Program-made: the position numbers and the translations under genes
Assembly (NCBI GenBank): GCA_027459785.1
Contig: DAIDGU010000053.1
Span: forward strand, 62,001-126,000
DNA length: 64,000 nt
Direction: 5' to 3'
Source of the DNA: Ktedonobacteria bacterium
GTDB lineage: Bacteria; Chloroflexota; Ktedonobacteria; Ktedonobacterales; JACDGC01
Notes under the pieces: model-generated
The model's database searches: none
Told to the model about the DNA's origin: nothing
What the model saw: the letters and a program-made list of their open reading frames with translations, nothing else
In this document: piece by piece, positions 35,499 to 43,189 of the stretch
How positions within the stretch are numbered: position 1 is the stretch's first letter
How the letters are laid out: each line of letters begins with the position of its first letter

Positions 35499-35705
35499 AT
35501 GGTCAGGCGGATTCAGGAAACTTTGTCTCTAGGTCATGATGACGGAGGTTTCCGAGAGTCCAAGGCTATAAGAAAACATGATCCCGCACAAAAAAAACCA
35601 CGGAGGATATTCCCACCGTGGTCAAGCTGCTGTGCCATCCCTGCGCTAAAAATGGCACAGAAAGGATATGCCTTGTCCGATACCATCGCTCAATACAAAC
35701 GCTAG
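35499..35705 (+). CDS. Doubtful small ORF
   Basis: 68 residues. AAAGGAGGG precedes the ATG at a usable distance, but the frame crosses the minus-strand terminator hairpin and two further hairpins, and the protein (Lys/Arg/Ser mix) matches nothing. I list it because of the RBS, yet think the stretch mainly encodes the minus-strand RNA. Confidence 0.2.
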   Translation: MVRRIQETLSLGHDDGGFRESKAIRKHDPAQKKPRRIFPPWSSCCAIPALKMAQKGYALSDTIAQYKR

Positions 35706-35900
35706 TAACCAGCTAGTGTTTGTGCGGAGCTTATGACAGCAGCTAAGAAATGGGGCTATATAGCCCTACACAAGTTAAACAGGGATCAGTTCTTCGGCAC
35801 CGGCGTACAAAACTGCGCCGAAGCCTGATCTACCGAGGAGCGTTCGTCCATAGGACCAACGCGAGAGGATTGTTGCACTCTGGAGTGCACATCGCTCCCT
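35590..35900 (-). ncRNA. Putative structured RNA, about 310 nt
   Basis: A consensus promoter (35907-35935) and an intrinsic terminator (35590-35621) on the minus strand delimit it; no protein frame explains it. Hairpins in between, on plus coordinates: a three-way junction closed by GGAGCG/CGCTCC (35837-35842 with 35893-35898) holding TGCACTC-TG-GAGTGCA (35874-35889) and GCGTT-GTCC/GGAC-AACGC (35840-35862); a two-part stem GATCAG+CTTCGGC with GCCGAAG+CTGATC (35784-35830); GGGCTATATAGCCC (35753-35766); ACAAAC...GTTTGT (35695-35723); and CTGTGCCAT...ATGGCACAG (35630-35660). No match to tmRNA, RNase P, SRP, 6S or T-box signatures that I know. Its place between two initiator-like genes suggests copy-number or replication control. 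Confidence 0.6.
35598..35621 (-). terminator. Intrinsic terminator of the structured RNA
   Basis: Stem CCACGG (35598-35603) with CCGTGG (35616-35621), extended by an inner GGA/TCC pairing, followed on the minus strand by eight U (A tract at 35590-35597). Confidence 0.75.
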
Positions 35901-35906
35901 ACCGAT

Positions 35907-35935
35907 AGTATACCGGTTTCCGCGCGATGTGTCAA
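35907..35935 (-). promoter_or_regulatory. Consensus promoter of the structured RNA
   Basis: Minus strand: TTGACA (35930-35935, perfect), 17 bp, TATACT (35907-35912). Start predicted near 35900. It faces away from the gene at 35981 and reads through the hairpin-rich region to the terminator. Confidence 0.72.
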
Positions 35936-35980
35936 TCCGGGCATTCGTTTGGCCTGAAACGGCTACGAAAGAGGATCGTC

Positions 35981-37918
35981 ATGACCTACGCGCCCGCGCT
36001 TTCCCCCGCCCGGCCCCACCTTCCGGTGGATCCAGCCCAAGTAGCGCGCAAACGGGAGATGAGTAAGGCAATCTATGCCGGAGAGATGATTCCCAGCAGC
36101 GCTTTGCAACCGCACGAATTCTATGTGATGGTTCCCCATATCGTGCTGCGCGCGATCACTCGTGCTCGTCGCCTCACAGCCTCCCAGATGCGCTATCTGC
36201 TCTGCGTCCTCGAATTCGCCCCCTGGCACACGCTGCCTGGCTATGTCGTCGTGCGCCGCCACGGCGAGATTTGCTCGCCGACCATCGACGATTGGTCAGC
36301 CTGGCTCGGTGGCATGCAACCCCAGCAAATCTATACCCTGCGCCGCGAATTACATGCTTATAACATCATTCACTTTATCGCCGGCGATCCCACCAAAGTG
36401 ACGCTTAATTTCGCGTGGGAAACCTGGGATACCGATGTTTTCCTCCCTCGACCGGCACGGCCTGGTGCGGGGCGACCCAGTTGCGCTATGAACAAATCGC
36501 CCATTGGTTCAAAAATAGTGGGGAACATGAATGAAGAGTTGAATACTCACGTGCTCCTGCCTGAAATTGCGGGGTTTGTGGAAGACAAATCTATGGATTT
36601 CTGCGCCGAAATTGATGGATTTGTCGCCGACGGCAGCCAAAGTATACGGGAAGCCGTGTTAGCACCTCCCTCTAAAAAACAACAAAAAAAACAGCAACAA
36701 AAGAAAACACCTGCTACCGCAGGTGCCACGCTTCGCATGACCACCGCCTCGGTTCATCTCGCGAATCCTGTTGTTGAAAGCGATACCTTCCTTGCACCAA
36801 CGGTTCCATCACCGGCACAGGCAACGCGGGGAAAAGCATCACCTCTTGTCACTACAGCCCCCCCTCATTCCGCACGCCCCCCCCATCCTTCCCTACCGGA
36901 ACGATGCGCCGGTGAGACGAACCGGGTGTATTGGACTCGTGCGCTGTTGAGGGTTGAACCGGCGTCAAAAGCGGCCCAGCGGGGTGTGATCCACGCGGCT
37001 GCCCGTGAACTGCTGGGCTTAGCGTTGAATCGGGAGGATCTACGCCTTTTGGGACAATTACGCCACGCAGCGACGAGTTGGGGGACAGTATTACACTGGA
37101 TCCTCACAGCGAGTGATGCGACCGCTGTCGATGTCCGCGCCTATCTGTATGGCTTTATACGACAGACCACCACTCCTACGTCCAAGAAAATTTGGCTGCC
37201 GGAAGCAGCGGGGATGGGACCATTAGACGTGGCAGCAGACGAGGAGGCAAGGGAGGTGGGGGGCATGGAAGGTGCCGACTATGGAGAAGAGCCAACACAG
37301 GAGGCAGGTGCGCAAGCATTGGGGCGGAGCCTCCGTGCAACCCAGCTGTGGAAACTCCTAGATTTCGATATACTTCCTCCACCCAGCCGAAAGAACTATC
37401 TGGTGCGCCTGGTGGCGTTGCGCGAGCAAGGCACGTGGGATCAACGTGAGTTTTTGGTGGTCTTACGTCGGGTTGCCGCCTTGCTCACGGTGGCCCAATT
37501 CACGAAAACTGATGAACGCTGGCGGTTTCTTTTTAGCGAGATGGAACGGCGGGCAGTGTGGCACGGGGCAGCGTCCGATGGCCAGACCACCAGCAGCGGT
37601 GAGCCACTTCTTCCTAGCCCCGCTGCGCCAAAACCTGTTCGCGTAGCCAAGCGGGCATTCCAGTTACGTCGCGTTTGCGGAGCCAGCACTCCTTTCGGCA
37701 AGGCACTACTCGCCTATTTGGCGCTGGAAGAGCGCGCGGCACTGGAGGAGACGGCGGCGATCTTGGTGGAACATGACATATCCTCGGAAGAAGATGCACA
37801 GGTGCTGGCGGAGGCATGGCAACAAATGGTGCGCTTGAATACGACTATCCCTTCCCACGACCAGTGCGATCAATGGTTCGCGGCGGTTGAGGCCAGCGCA
37901 CGTGTTCGGTGCCAGTAA
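35981..37918 (+). CDS. Replication protein-like hypothetical with Lys/Gln-rich linker
   Basis: 645 residues. AGAGGA lies 6 nt before ATG 35981. The N-terminal 150 residues (FYVMVPHIVLRAITRARRLT, MRYLLCVLEFAPWHTLPGY, WLGGMQPQQIYTLRRELHAY) look like a helix-turn-helix module such as those of phage/plasmid replication O-type proteins. A low-complexity Lys/Gln run (SKKQQKKQQQKKTP) follows at about 227-242, encoded by an A-rich tract, then a Pro/Ala linker and a helical C-terminal half. No helicase P-loop is seen. Function is inferred only from layout and neighbours. Confidence 0.45.
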   Translation: MTYAPALSPARPHLPVDPAQVARKREMSKAIYAGEMIPSSALQPHEFYVMVPHIVLRAITRARRLTASQMRYLLCVLEFAPWHTLPGYVVVRRHGEICSPTIDDWSAWLGGMQPQQIYTLRRELHAYNIIHFIAGDPTKVTLNFAWETWDTDVFLPRPARPGAGRPSCAMNKSPIGSKIVGNMNEELNTHVLLPEIAGFVEDKSMDFCAEIDGFVADGSQSIREAVLAPPSKKQQKKQQQKKTPATAGATLRMTTASVHLANPVVESDTFLAPTVPSPAQATRGKASPLVTTAPPHSARPPHPSLPERCAGETNRVYWTRALLRVEPASKAAQRGVIHAAARELLGLALNREDLRLLGQLRHAATSWGTVLHWILTASDATAVDVRAYLYGFIRQTTTPTSKKIWLPEAAGMGPLDVAADEEAREVGGMEGADYGEEPTQEAGAQALGRSLRATQLWKLLDFDILPPPSRKNYLVRLVALREQGTWDQREFLVVLRRVAALLTVAQFTKTDERWRFLFSEMERRAVWHGAASDGQTTSSGEPLLPSPAAPKPVRVAKRAFQLRRVCGASTPFGKALLAYLALEERAALEETAAILVEHDISSEEDAQVLAEAWQQMVRLNTTIPSHDQCDQWFAAVEASARVRCQ

Positions 37919-38108
37919 AATGCCGTGCCTGCTGAATAGTTTCTCCAGCGGAGGTAGATGTGCGCCAGCGTTCTCACCAACTTGTGCTTCTGGGGAGCAA
38001 GAGGTAAACAAGTTTTGTGGCAGATAATCAATAGTTCTAGCATCACTATGCTAGCTCGCAGCGAGACCACTTCGTAGGATTACGATGATGCGCCTCAAGA
38101 AAGGACCA

Positions 38109-38666
38109 ATGATGAGTGATCATGAATCGCCGCAATTGCATCCCACGTGGTATCGGGATAACCATCACGCCACCCGCTTCCTCACTTTAGCCCAGGCATT
38201 GGGGTTTGTTGTGACGCTCCATGCTGATACCTCTGTGCTTGAATTCACTAGTCCCACGCCTTTGACCGACGATGAGATCCAGGCAGTGATGTGGGCGACT
38301 GACCAGATGCCCCGCCGCGTTGGCCAGGAGCCATCTTTGCCAGCACATTCATTGGATCTTGCAGATTTGGTGCTATGGCACCAGACCTGGCGTACCGGCA
38401 TGGCCCTGGCCGCTCACCTGGATCACTTGACTCCACCGCTGCCGGCAGCAGTGCATGTGCGCTTGGTGGCCTATTTGACGGCCATGCATGAAGCGAAAGC
38501 GAACTGGATCTTGCGCCGCTATGCGCAGCTGCTGTTGACCCCACTGGTTGGGGCAGTTTGGGAGCAAGTGGAGGCGACGACGCCGGACCACAAGGCTTTG
38601 CTCGCGGAGCGCCGTGATCTGTGGTTGGCGCATGAGCGCCGCTATCGCCAACGGCAACGAAAATGA
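38109..38666 (+). CDS. Hypothetical protein
   Basis: 185 residues; AAAGGA just before ATGATG at 38109/38112. Short alpha/beta N-terminus (FLTLAQALGFVVTLHADTSV, then LTDDEIQAVMWATDQM) and a helical, Arg-rich C-terminus (HERRYRQRQRK). No family recognised, no transmembrane segment. Probably part of the same accessory island. Confidence 0.5.
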   Translation: MMSDHESPQLHPTWYRDNHHATRFLTLAQALGFVVTLHADTSVLEFTSPTPLTDDEIQAVMWATDQMPRRVGQEPSLPAHSLDLADLVLWHQTWRTGMALAAHLDHLTPPLPAAVHVRLVAYLTAMHEAKANWILRRYAQLLLTPLVGAVWEQVEATTPDHKALLAERRDLWLAHERRYRQRQRK

Positions 38667-38815
38667 GTCTGTGAAAAATCATGCCCTCCTCCGACTCTGG
38701 TGTCACCAACCTGAGCGAGGGTAGTCAGATGCACCAACTACGGCGAAGCATCCTCGTTATGGTGATTCAAAGGGATCCTGCTTCCCTCATCTAGCACAAG
38801 TTACAGAAAGGGACG

Positions 38816-39679
38816 CTACTCCAAGAATGTTTGGACTTTTTCATCATTCGCTTCGTCGGGCAACGCACCTGCGATGAACCCCAGACCACCACAGGCACTA
38901 CACGGCGCGGGATATGAGACGCGCTGGAGGTAGCCGTTCCCCTGGCAAGCCTCACAGCGCAGACGCGGGCGCGGCAAGTAAGGACGAGTTGCGTGACATC
39001 GTGTACAACGCTCATATTCCTGGCCGCTCAGGGGATAAACGTCACGATACCAATCATGCGGTGGGCAAAAAGATACAGGCATGAGATCAGGATGTCCGAC
39101 GGAAACGGTGCTGGCAACTGTTGACGGCGCGACGGGAGCAGCCGGAATGGGCAAGTGGTAGGCATGGCAGCGTAGGTGACAGGCCCAAGCCCGTGAAGGC
39201 TGCCAGATATCGGGAGCATTGAGGGGGACCAGATGTTCCACAATTGGGCGATTCCAATGCCAATCGAAATCAGTTTCATTATGGCTGATGGTTTCACCAC
39301 AACGCCGGCAACGCCAGGTATCTCTGGCAAAAAGCGTCCTGGGATGAGGCGACCAGGCTTTGAGTTGGTTACATTGCTGATGGGCCAGTGACAAGTTGGC
39401 GAGGGCGTGGCGTAAGCCGTTGTAGCTGAGGGGGCGAATATGATCGATGGTGCATGCCCACGGTCCATCCTTACAGGCTGCATCAACTGGCAAACGGCAT
39501 AAATAACAAATGCCGCCGTCTCGTTCGTAGACCTGCGCACGGCGTTGGGGACTTATGGCTGTATGGTGATGTGGGCCGTAAAATCCCAGGGTAGCAGTGA
39601 TTTGCAAAGCTGCTTTGATCCAACGAAACGCTGCCCGATAGACGGCATCAAAGGCGGTCAACAGCGTTGCATCTGTCAT
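38816..39679 (-). CDS. HNH endonuclease-like protein with extra zinc-ribbon motifs
   Basis: 287 residues. YERDGGICYLCRLPVD, CTIDHIRPLSYNG and NLSLAHQQCNQLKAW form an HNH nuclease core with a CxxC zinc pair. A second region (CRRCGETI...HLVPLNAPD...CHLRCHAYH) repeats the layout with degenerate residues. The C-terminal 80 residues hold four CxxC pairs (CTRCHATRPY, CEACQGNGY, CSACGGLGF) with CxxCxGxG spacing like a DnaJ zinc finger. AGGAG precedes ATG 39679. Mobile-element or defence nuclease is possible; target unknown. Confidence 0.78.
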   Translation of the reverse strand: MTDATLLTAFDAVYRAAFRWIKAALQITATLGFYGPHHHTAISPQRRAQVYERDGGICYLCRLPVDAACKDGPWACTIDHIRPLSYNGLRHALANLSLAHQQCNQLKAWSPHPRTLFARDTWRCRRCGETISHNETDFDWHWNRPIVEHLVPLNAPDIWQPSRAWACHLRCHAYHLPIPAAPVAPSTVASTVSVGHPDLMPVSFCPPHDWYRDVYPLSGQEYERCTRCHATRPYLPRPRLRCEACQGNGYLQRVSYPAPCSACGGLGFIAGALPDEANDEKVQTFLE

Positions 39680-39838
39680 GTCGTGCATCTCCTGCTTATG
39701 CTTGCCGTTACTTCCAGTCGCGTCGATGATTGCCTTTTGTTCGTATACATCCTAATGCTTGCTTTCGTGAGGCTCCTGCTGGCAATACCAAGGAGGGGGG
39801 TGAATGGTGATGGACTTGCACCGCCAGGTAGGCAGCCG

Positions 39839-40153
39839 ATGGATAACGTAGATGTATTGGTCGTCTGCGCTGGGACAACTGATGAAGAAGCCGACCGCAT
39901 AGCAATTCGCCTACGCCAACGTGGCTACGAAACGTTCGTCATCACCGCTCTCGAAGCTATCTTACCTTGGTTTACCCTCTTCCGGGCGCAACAGACGACG
40001 GCTACATACCTGCTGCGCTCATCACCTCTGCGCCTGTGCCAGCGCCATGCATGGCCGATTGTTCCCGTGGTTGTCGTGTTCCCACGGGAACTACGCCGGC
40101 AACTGGCAAACCAGCTCCAACTGCCACGGTTAGAATCGTCCTCTCACTCATAA
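39839..40153 (+). CDS. Small receiver-like protein
   Basis: 104 residues. MDNVDVLVVCAGTTDEEADR and RLRQRGYETFVITALEAIL resemble the first half of a response-regulator receiver, but the phospho-acceptor Asp is not evident. Start uncertain: GTG 39800 follows AAGGAGG closely. The 3' end overlaps the convergent gene at 40144 by 10 bp, whose product shares the DLLVV...WG...T-EWLHAIL layout. Confidence 0.4.
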   Translation: MDNVDVLVVCAGTTDEEADRIAIRLRQRGYETFVITALEAILPWFTLFRAQQTTATYLLRSSPLRLCQRHAWPIVPVVVVFPRELRRQLANQLQLPRLESSSHS

Positions 40154-40539
40154 AGCAAATGATGGTAACTTCGTTGTGCCAGGTATTGTAACTCTCGCTG
40201 CACTGTCAGCGCCAACGCTTCCACGGTCACTGAATACCAGTGGGTCGGTAATGGCAAGTACCCGATGAAACCGTGATCGGCAATGACGAATACGACCGCT
40301 GGGCCAACTCCTGGCCCGTCACCGCCCAGCGAACGTCTAGCGTGGTGCAATAAACAGGGTGACAGTCTTAGATCCAGCACAATGATCGCTGGCAGTGTCG
40401 TTAGAATGGCATGCAGCCACTCCTGTGTCGTGAAGACGGCCACCACCGCACCTACCCCCCACTGCCACATCTTTTCCTCCAACACTAAAGCGTCAGCGAG
40501 ATGATCGCTCACAACCAAAAGATCCGCATTGTCTTTCAT
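40144..40539 (-). CDS. Degenerate response-regulator receiver-like protein
   Basis: 131 residues. MKDNADLLVVSDHLADALVL, then MWQWGVGAVVAVFTTQEWLH, then AIIVLDLRLSPCLL, which corresponds to the receiver phosphorylation region (VLDLRLP) with Asp present. GPAVVFVIADHG fits the later strand; the conserved lysine is not clear. GGGGAGG lies 8 nt before ATG 40539, making that the start. Probably a cytoplasmic signalling or protein-interaction module; it may be a diverged duplicate of the gene at 39839. Confidence 0.55.
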   Translation of the reverse strand: MKDNADLLVVSDHLADALVLEEKMWQWGVGAVVAVFTTQEWLHAILTTLPAIIVLDLRLSPCLLHHARRSLGGDGPGVGPAVVFVIADHGFIGYLPLPTHWYSVTVEALALTVQRELQYLAQRSYHHLLYE

Positions 40540-40706
40540 ACTGATCGCCTCCCCTTGATAGGTATTGCCATCAGCTTCCGCAAATCGACCAGTTATAGCA
40601 AGCGATGGGCAGAAAAGCATGGGATATGGCAATACCCAAAGACAGGCAGCGCGCCATGTGCATCTGGCTCCGGCACATGGCGGCCTGCCAGGGAGGACTT
40701 CATCCG

Positions 40707-41279
40707 ATGACCACACCATCCCTTGCCGCTCAGTTGGACCAACATCAGGAGATCGCCGCCCGTTCGGCGGCATTGGCGATCCTGGCACGTGATGGCCAGG
40801 CACGCATCGATCGTTTCTTTCGCACGCGTGGCGTGGCCGATGCGGATGAGCGGGCGGATCTCTGTGCTACCGTGTGGGAAACGGTCGCGCGGAAGGTGTT
40901 GCAGGGTGAGTTCGATGCGCAACGTTGCCAGGCAGAGATCAGCTATGTACTCGGCATTGCCACGCTGGTTCTTCAGCATTATCGTTCGCGCGACCGCCGG
41001 CTCACCGGCCAAATCGTGACGCTGGACGCCGATTTTGACCTCGGAGAAGAATGCAGCGATCTCGTGGAGATTGAAGATACCCTAGATCGCGCGAGCCGCT
41101 ATCAGCTTTTGCTAGAACGCCTCGATGAGGATTCGCGCGCCATCGCGCACGAGATCTGGACCAATGGCTACAATCCCGCTGCCATCGCAACCGCCCTTGG
41201 TCGCAATATCAAAACGATTCGCAGTCGTATCAAGACCATTGCATGTGTCTTGCAAACGATTCGCGCTGAGGAAAGCTAA
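40707..41279 (+). CDS. ECF-like sigma factor (cassette 1)
   Basis: 190 residues. Region 2-like DERADLCATVWETVARKVLQ and EISYVLGIATLVLQHYRSRD; region 4-like DSRAIAHEIWTNGYNPAAIA then ALGRNIKTIRSRIKTI. GGGAGG is 10 nt before ATG 40707. Weakly conserved region 2 puts it apart from common ECF groups. Followed 1 bp later by the small partner gene and then the TIR-TPR gene. No anti-sigma zinc finger protein is adjacent. Confidence 0.78.
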   Translation: MTTPSLAAQLDQHQEIAARSAALAILARDGQARIDRFFRTRGVADADERADLCATVWETVARKVLQGEFDAQRCQAEISYVLGIATLVLQHYRSRDRRLTGQIVTLDADFDLGEECSDLVEIEDTLDRASRYQLLLERLDEDSRAIAHEIWTNGYNPAAIATALGRNIKTIRSRIKTIACVLQTIRAEES

Positions 41280-41280
41280 G

Positions 41281-41670
41281 ATGTACCGCACCCCTCATCC
41301 TGATCCCGCAGCCCTCATCGTGCGGTTGCGCCAACGTGGTTATATTATCAGCCATACCGATCCCGCATGCTTACAGCCTTTTCTGGACGCCGCCACCGAC
41401 ATGGGCCGCCTCTTACGCATTGCCCGCGAGTTTTTAGAGGAGACCCCATCTGGGATCAGCATTGATCCTACGACCCAATGGTTGTGGGAACAGGGACTTG
41501 CCTTGCCGGAAGAAGTCGCCCAGGGCCAGGTACGCACGGTGCTACGCCTATATGCGGATGCGGCTTTCCGCCACACCAATGCCTCTGTCGCTGAACTGCT
41601 CGTAGCCGATATGCGCGTCCTGCACAGCGCGCTCAGAGCCACCTGTGCTTTCCCGGCTGATTCAGTCTAG
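41281..41670 (+). CDS. Small partner protein of the sigma factor (cassette 1)
   Basis: 129 residues, soluble, helical. The ATG follows the sigma stop by 1 nt (TAAGATG). The core MGRLLRIAREFLEETPSGIS ... WLWEQGLALPEEVAQGQVRT VLRLYADAAF aligns in layout with the product at 58040-58468, which also follows an ECF sigma gene. The family is not known to me. It may act as a sigma-factor regulator or as an adaptor to the effector downstream. Confidence 0.65.
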   Translation: MYRTPHPDPAALIVRLRQRGYIISHTDPACLQPFLDAATDMGRLLRIAREFLEETPSGISIDPTTQWLWEQGLALPEEVAQGQVRTVLRLYADAAFRHTNASVAELLVADMRVLHSALRATCAFPADSV

Positions 41671-41779
41671 CTCGGACGCACATTACTTACTTCTTCTGAG
41701 CGAAAGTAATTCACCATCTGGCATTGCTGCTTGAGCAACCCATCAGGCGATAGCCACTCAACCTTTGAAAGAGGAGATC

Positions 41780-43171
41780 ATGCAGGCTACCAACGAGATG
41801 CGTGCTTTTATCAGCCATAATCGTGCTGATAGTGATTTTTGCATCGCCATTGCCAATCGTTTGAAAGATCACGGTGTCATTACTTGGTTGGATGAACAAA
41901 ACTTAACGCATGGTGAGCTGACAGAAACGATCATGCGCCAAATTCAGGTCAGTAATGTGTTCATTCCCATTTTTTCACCATCTGCCTTTGCTTCTGACTG
42001 GGTGTTAATGGAATGCAAGGTTGCGCTGAACTTGCGTCGACGTGAGCCTTCCCGGATCCTCATTCCTGTAACCGCTCAACCATTCGTCTATGAGCAGATA
42101 CCGTCGGCGCTTTTCCTTTGGGAAGATTACCTGCGCATCGAAGCTAAAGCGGCCACCCCCACACCCCTCACTCCTGATGATGCAGTCACCCAATTGTTGC
42201 GCTATCTGGAATTATTGCCGCGTGACGATAAGAACGAGCCTTCGCTCATTCAACTCCAGGCAGGCGATCTCCTGCAACGCGGACGTGCGCTGCTGGCGCA
42301 AGGGAAATACGAAGAAGCATTCATGCCACTCGCTACTGCTGCACATGCTGATCCTGCCCTCTTCGATGCCTGGTATTGTAAGGGAACGGCCCTCGGACGA
42401 CTTAAACATCTTAACGAGGCTCTCGCTGCTTTCGATCGAGCTAGATTGCTAGCGATCAATGAGGAAAAAGAGCGTATTAAAAAGAAGGAGAGAGCCTCTG
42501 ATCAAGATCACCGGCCAAGCGGATGGTACGGGTATGGCTTCGCGCTTATGGCACTTGAGCGATATGATGAAGCGCTCTCCGCATTCAACTCAGCCATTTC
42601 TCTTGATCCGCAGTTCTCTGGTGCTGTAGTTGGCAAAGGTATGGCTCAAGATAAGCTAGGTCGGCCACGACGCGCTATCCGTTCTTTCGATCAGGCGCTA
42701 GAAATTGACCAACTTGCTGAACGGGCTGCTTATGGAAAAGGCAAATCACTCCAGAAAATTGGCCGAAAACATGAAGCCCTGCTTACAATTGAGCATGCTA
42801 TCGCCACCGATCCCGATAATCCCGAAAATTGGATCGTCAAGGCTGATATGCTTGCCAGTCAGAAAGATCGGCTAGCTGATGCTGAAGAGTGTTATCGTAT
42901 CGCCATCCGCCTCTTACCGGATACACCCCATTATCATAAGCAAGCATCAGAATATTGGACGAAGCTTGGGGATTTGTTCTTTGTACAAAAGACAACGGCC
43001 ATGTTAGGTGAGGCACTCAAAGCCTATCAGCAGGCATGTAAGCTACATTCGCAAAATGTACAGGCATGGAGGAATATCATCTCGCTCACACAAACCGGTC
43101 CATTACGAAATAACAGCGTGTACCAGGAGGCACGCCAACGAGTAGATTATTTAGGTTCAGCTGAGCTTTAA
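41780..43171 (+). CDS. TIR domain - TPR protein
   Basis: 463 residues. N-terminal TIR domain (about 5-130): MRAFISHNRADSDFCIAIAN, VITWLDEQNL, FIPIFSPSAFASDWVLMECK; Glu78 in W-x3-E is where TIR NADases keep their catalytic glutamate. From about 150 it has several TPR-like repeats (LLQRGRALLAQGKYEEAFMP, YGFALMALERYDEALSAFNS, GKSLQKIGRKHEALLTIEHA). AGAGGAG lies 4 nt before ATG 41780. TIR-TPR proteins often act in antiphage or cell-suicide signalling through NAD+ cleavage. A 7-bp inverted repeat (ATTACTT...AAGTAAT) lies in the 109-bp gap before it. Confidence 0.85.
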   Translation: MQATNEMRAFISHNRADSDFCIAIANRLKDHGVITWLDEQNLTHGELTETIMRQIQVSNVFIPIFSPSAFASDWVLMECKVALNLRRREPSRILIPVTAQPFVYEQIPSALFLWEDYLRIEAKAATPTPLTPDDAVTQLLRYLELLPRDDKNEPSLIQLQAGDLLQRGRALLAQGKYEEAFMPLATAAHADPALFDAWYCKGTALGRLKHLNEALAAFDRARLLAINEEKERIKKKERASDQDHRPSGWYGYGFALMALERYDEALSAFNSAISLDPQFSGAVVGKGMAQDKLGRPRRAIRSFDQALEIDQLAERAAYGKGKSLQKIGRKHEALLTIEHAIATDPDNPENWIVKADMLASQKDRLADAEECYRIAIRLLPDTPHYHKQASEYWTKLGDLFFVQKTTAMLGEALKAYQQACKLHSQNVQAWRNIISLTQTGPLRNNSVYQEARQRVDYLGSAEL

Positions 43172-43189
43172 GGCTATTGAATCATCTAC

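Noticed and set aside
35590-35900. Structured region as T-box, tmRNA or 6S RNA
   Set aside because: No T-box antiterminator consensus with a downstream gene, no tmRNA tag frame or tRNA-like ends, no single long 6S-like hairpin.
37464-37482. GTCTTAC half-site in the island
   Set aside because: Lies inside a coding region with no second arm or promoter; chance occurrence.
31621-42000. Insertion sequence or transposon
   Set aside because: No transposase, recombinase motif or terminal inverted repeats were found; the island boundaries remain undefined.
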